Assembly: GCF_000701425.1 (NCBI RefSeq)
Contig: NZ_JNIW01000001.1
Location: 95,654 to 159,653, forward strand
Reading direction: 5' to 3'
DNA length: 64,000 nucleotides
Source: Deinococcus frigens DSM 12807
Lineage (GTDB): Bacteria; Deinococcota; Deinococci; Deinococcales; Deinococcaceae
Shown: one piece after another, positions 60,971 through 64,000 of the stretch
Numbering within the stretch: position 1 is the stretch's first letter
Layout of the letters: each line of letters begins with the position of its first letter
The notes under the pieces: generated by a model
Told to the model about the DNA's origin: nothing
Seen by the model: only the letters and a program-made list of their open reading frames with translations
Databases searched by the model: none
Position numbers and translations under genes: made by a program

Positions 60971-63264
60971 CCGCCCTGCTGCTGGCCGCCCTGTTCGTGG
61001 TGGGTCTGCTGTTGCTGGTGCGCTTTCCGGAACGTGCCCTGAGCGTTCTGGCGGCGCTGCTGGGGCTGGGACTGGTGGGCACCCTGATCGGGCTGGCGCT
61101 GGCACTGGGCGGCGCGGCGCAGGAGGCACCCTGGACCGCCGCGCTGGACCGGGCGCAGGGCGCGCTGAGCGTGCTGGCCGTGATTCTGGGCGGCAGCCTG
61201 ATCTCTTTGCATCAGGCTTCTGGCCTGCACGCGCAGACTGCGCGCCGCAGGGGGATCAGGCTGCCCACCAGCAAACCCACGCGGGTCACCCGCACGCCCA
61301 CCCTGACGCGGCGCAGTCCCCTGTCGGTGACCAGATCGGACCTCAGGTTCCAGGAGTACGAGGTCATGGACCGCATCGGCATCGGCGGGATGGGCAGCGT
61401 GTACCGGGCGCGGCGCAACCACGACGGGCGCATCGTGGCCCTCAAGGTGCCGCAGGAGAAATACCTGGCCGACGCCAAATTCGTCAAGCGCTTTTACCGT
61501 GAGGCCGAGGTGCTCAAGCGCTTCAGCCATCCCAACATCGTGCGGGTCTACGACTACCGCATGCAGGACCCCGAGCACTACATCGTCATGGAGTTTCTGG
61601 ACGGCGAGAGCCTGGAACACATGCTGGAAGACCGCAGCCTGGCCTTTGGCGAGTCGGTGCAGGTTATCCGCGCGCTGGCCGACGCCCTGCGCCACATCCA
61701 CATGCAGAATGTGGTTCACCGCGATATCAAGCCCGGCAACGTGATGATCCTTAAAAACGCTTTCCACGGGGGCCAGCTCCGCGAGGGCGGCGTCAAGCTG
61801 ATGGACTTTGGCATCGCGGTGGGCAAGGTTCTGACCCGCCTGACCATGAGCGGCGCGCGGGTGGGCACCCCGATCTACATGGCCCCCGAGCAGGCCAAGG
61901 GCAACCGCGTGGACGCCCGCAGCGACGTGTATTCGCTGGGTCTGCTGGCCTACGAGCTGGTCAGCGGCCAGACCGCCTTTCGGGGCAGCTACGAGGCGGT
62001 GGTCCACCAGCAGGTCTTCGAGTCTCCCAAGCCGCCCAAGCAGATCCAGCTGGAGGTGCCGGGCCGCCTCAACGACCTGATCCTGAACATGATCGAGAAG
62101 GACCCGGCGCAGCGCCCCACCCTGGACGAGGTGATCGCCCGCATCGATGCGGGCCTGCTGAGCGACGAGGTCTTTGGCGATCCGCAGGCCCTGGTCCTGA
62201 GCGTGCAGGAAAAGCGCGGCACCGTGAGGTTGCTGGACCTGCACGGCAAGTTGCGCGCCAGCCTGTGTGACCAGGGGGGCAGTGGTGGCAGTGATGGCGG
62301 CACGTCGCAGGGCCTGCCCAGCGTGCCCAACGCCCTGGCCGGGGACGCCGACGGCAACCTGTATGTCACCTTGCAGGACTACCGCCAGGGCGAGTCGGGC
62401 GCGCTGGTCCGCAAGCTCGGTCCGCAGGGCCAGGAACTGCTGTCCTTCGGTCCCTACGGCCTGGGCGAGGGCGAACTGCTGCAACCGCTGGACATCGCCT
62501 TCACGCAGGGTCACGTTTACGTGCTGGACGGCGAGGCGCACCACGTTGTCGTGTACAACACCGCTGGGCAGTTCGTGCGGAGATTCGGCGGGCGCGGGCC
62601 AGGCCTGGGCCGCTTTGACAGGCCGCGCCGCCTGGTGGCCTCCCCGGACGGCCACCTGTACGTGCTGGACACCGGCAACAACGAGGTCCAGCGTTTCACC
62701 GCGCAGGGCGAGTACCTCAGCCGCTACGCCTTCCGTCTGGACCGCCACAGCGAGGGTCTGCGTACCCTGGAGGGCCTGGGCGTGGACCGCCTGGGCGCGG
62801 TGTACATCGTGGACGGCGTGGCCCGGAAACTGCGCAAGATCGGGGCCGACGGCACCCCCGGCTTGACCTTTGCGCTGGACACGCTGGTGGGCGAACCCAC
62901 TGCGGCCCCGTGGCTGATCAGCGTGGGGCCGGAGGGCCAGATCTACGCGGTGCGCCAGGGTGGGCAGATGCTGCGGACCATCTCCAGCGCGGGCGATCCC
63001 ATCTCCAGCCGCGACATGTACGCCCCGGTACAGGCCATGACGCTGCTGGACCGCCCACAAATCGGCGCAGCCACGCCCCCACCGGGCAAGACGGTGGCCG
63101 AGAAACTGGATGCGGAGGAGGCCGTCCCGGCGCAGCGCGGCCCCCAGACTGCCATCAGTGTCCGGTCCGGGAATTCGTCAACACCGCAGGCTCCTGAATC
63201 GCTCCTGACCATGCCCCGACTCTCCCTGGCACAAGCATTCCCCCGCGCCTGCTCTAACATCTGA
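60967..63264 (+). CDS. membrane serine/threonine protein kinase with C-terminal beta-propeller
   Basis: A 765-residue Hanks-type kinase. Three hydrophobic segments precede the kinase (about residues 3-19, 28-48, 66-82). The kinase domain, about 130-400, has the glycine loop GIGGMGSV, Lys160 (VALK), Asp253 (HRDIKPGN), Asp280 (DFG) and MAPE. From about 410 an NHL-like beta-propeller follows (VRRFGGRGPGLGRFDRPRRL and YVLDTGNNEVQRF repeats), then a disordered tail. Membrane segments at the N-terminus and a propeller after the kinase predict that both domains lie on the same, probably cytoplasmic, side. Ligand and targets are unknown. Confidence 0.9.
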   Translation: MTALLLAALFVVGLLLLVRFPERALSVLAALLGLGLVGTLIGLALALGGAAQEAPWTAALDRAQGALSVLAVILGGSLISLHQASGLHAQTARRRGIRLPTSKPTRVTRTPTLTRRSPLSVTRSDLRFQEYEVMDRIGIGGMGSVYRARRNHDGRIVALKVPQEKYLADAKFVKRFYREAEVLKRFSHPNIVRVYDYRMQDPEHYIVMEFLDGESLEHMLEDRSLAFGESVQVIRALADALRHIHMQNVVHRDIKPGNVMILKNAFHGGQLREGGVKLMDFGIAVGKVLTRLTMSGARVGTPIYMAPEQAKGNRVDARSDVYSLGLLAYELVSGQTAFRGSYEAVVHQQVFESPKPPKQIQLEVPGRLNDLILNMIEKDPAQRPTLDEVIARIDAGLLSDEVFGDPQALVLSVQEKRGTVRLLDLHGKLRASLCDQGGSGGSDGGTSQGLPSVPNALAGDADGNLYVTLQDYRQGESGALVRKLGPQGQELLSFGPYGLGEGELLQPLDIAFTQGHVYVLDGEAHHVVVYNTAGQFVRRFGGRGPGLGRFDRPRRLVASPDGHLYVLDTGNNEVQRFTAQGEYLSRYAFRLDRHSEGLRTLEGLGVDRLGAVYIVDGVARKLRKIGADGTPGLTFALDTLVGEPTAAPWLISVGPEGQIYAVRQGGQMLRTISSAGDPISSRDMYAPVQAMTLLDRPQIGAATPPPGKTVAEKLDAEEAVPAQRGPQTAISVRSGNSSTPQAPESLLTMPRLSLAQAFPRACSNI

Positions 63265-63271
63265 ACTGCCG

Positions 63272-63550
63272 ATGTCTGACTTGCCGCTGCTGACCCTCTA
63301 CACCCGAACGGGCTGCCACCTGTGCGAGCAGGCGCAGGAGCACCTGACCCGGCTGGAATTCCGGGTCCAACTGCTGGATGTGGATTCGCGCGCCGAGTGG
63401 CGGCGGCAGTACGGCGACGACGTGCCGGTGCTGGCGCTGGGTGAACGGGTGCTGGCGCGCGGCGTCCTGAGTCCGGCCCGCCTGGGCATGATCAAGCTGC
63501 AACTGCTGCGGGCTGCGGGGCCGCCTACATCTGAGCGCCCCGGAGGCTGA
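63272..63550 (+). CDS. glutaredoxin-like (DUF836) protein
   Basis: A 92-residue glutaredoxin/thioredoxin-fold protein with the redox pair Cys15-Cys18 in YTRTGCHLCEQA and the cis-Pro in DVPVLALGERV. It lies seven bases after the kinase gene and is probably cotranscribed. Substrate is unknown. Confidence 0.88.
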   Translation: MSDLPLLTLYTRTGCHLCEQAQEHLTRLEFRVQLLDVDSRAEWRRQYGDDVPVLALGERVLARGVLSPARLGMIKLQLLRAAGPPTSERPGG

Positions 63551-63713
63551 TGGGCGAAGGCACGTCCGCTGCCGCAGAATGTCAGGCGAACAGAGCTGAT
63601 GCGGATTGCGGTCATTCAGTTATCTTTTGGGACAGCACCAAAAGCCAACACCATTCTGGAATCCGTACTTTTCCTTCTCCCGTTGGTCGGGTTTCGCAGT
63701 CATTTCATAACTT

Positions 63714-64000
63714 AGGGCTTACGCGAAACTGGACAAATTTGAGATTCTGAGCTGATGGGAAGACCTCGGAAAGTCAGTCGGCAACGGTACTGCGAGTTTT
63801 TGGCTGCCACACAGATCAACCGAACGCAAACCTATTTTGCCGATCACATCGACGATTTTGCTCATGACGCAGTTCAGCGGTACTTGCAAGGAGATCGCCT
63901 GACGGCAGCGGAGCTGTGGACGCAGGTGCGCCCACACGTCCAATTCAGCGACAGGGGCTATGTCATCTTCGATGACAGCGTCATGGACAAGAACCATTCA
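63714..64000 (+). mobile_element. left end of an insertion sequence (IS701/IS4-like), truncated by the window
   Basis: From about 63714 (AGGGCTTACGCGAAACTGG, a plausible terminal inverted repeat) composition changes to lower GC. ATG 63755 begins a transposase. The exact left boundary is estimated because the right end lies outside the window. Confidence 0.65.
63755..64000 (+). CDS. IS701/IS4-like transposase, 5' part
   Basis: The frame from ATG 63755 is open to the window end (82 codons). MGRPRKVSRQRYCEFLAATQ begins it, and YVIFDDSVMDKNHS carries the first catalytic-type Asp of a DDE transposase. Codon use is less GC-rich than the genome. The rest lies beyond the window, so intactness cannot be judged. 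Confidence 0.82.
   Translation, partial: MGRPRKVSRQRYCEFLAATQINRTQTYFADHIDDFAHDAVQRYLQGDRLTAAELWTQVRPHVQFSDRGYVIFDDSVMDKNHS

Noticed and set aside
60820..63060. 746-codon minus-strand open frame opposite the kinase
   Set aside because: His/Gln/Ala-rich composition typical of antisense to high-GC genes; the plus strand encodes unmistakable kinase motifs.

Overview
The window is a high-GC bacterial chromosome segment that I assign to the genus Deinococcus. The strongest evidence is a full-length ddrB (a Deinococcus-specific single-strand DNA-binding damage-response gene) with a perfect radiation/desiccation response motif, TTATGTTATTTACATAA, next to its ribosome-binding site. Supporting signs are a Gfh1-type GreA paralogue and a long T. 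thermophilus-type isocitrate dehydrogenase. Several genes also carry a TANNNT box 5-10 nt before the start codon and no Shine-Dalgarno, as expected for leaderless mRNAs. No phage, plasmid or CRISPR signature is visible; the right edge enters an insertion sequence.

Layout. 1-9.6 kb: 3' part of a respiratory complex I operon, nuoG(partial)-H-I-J-K-L-M-N, closed by a terminator. 9.7-16 kb: a GMC dehydrogenase with its small subunit and a Gfo/Idh/MocA oxidoreductase, then a patch of decay: an alpha/beta hydrolase with an amber stop, a Rieske/FAD reductase with a large internal deletion, an intact DIP1984 protein and a thioredoxin-like gene with two frameshifts. 16-22.7 kb: mutS2, an MFS permease, gfh1, a frameshifted metallo-beta-lactamase-fold gene and lysS. 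22.9-26.3 kb: a sugar ABC importer. 26.4-29.7 kb: trpE-trpG-trpD behind a classical attenuator with a 15-aa leader peptide holding three consecutive Trp codons. 29.8-33.6 kb: a baeRF3 protein, icd and a divergent winged-helix regulator sharing an inverted-repeat operator, and an Lrp/AsnC regulator. 33.8-37.8 kb: kamA, a four-helix-bundle (IVS-type) gene, a class III aminotransferase and a Uma2 nuclease. 37.8-42 kb: rraA, XdhC-type gene, MFS permease, B12-binding protein and cmk.

42.0-50.6 kb is the most unusual block: two minus-strand cassettes of exported lipoproteins. One encodes an apparently active subtilisin-family (S8) protease coupled to a large Ig/carboxypeptidase-regulatory-domain lipoprotein. 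The other encodes a secreted protein, a PPC-domain lipoprotein and a second S8 homologue in which the catalytic His and Ser and the oxyanion Asn are all replaced, so it is probably a pseudoprotease. A 24-bp perfect hairpin separates the cassettes. A small lipoprotein and two tandem paralogous exported alpha/beta hydrolases follow on the plus strand.

53.8-64 kb: tRNA-Glu and tRNA-Ile, each with a clear sigma-70-type promoter and terminator; the 2-oxoglutarate dehydrogenase E2 gene; a DUF1801 protein; an N-acylamino-acid racemase coupled to a GNAT acyltransferase; ddrB; an SDR; a membrane Ser/Thr kinase with a beta-propeller domain; a glutaredoxin-like protein; and the 5' end of an IS701/IS4-like transposase. 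All calls rest on reading motifs and context; no database search was run.
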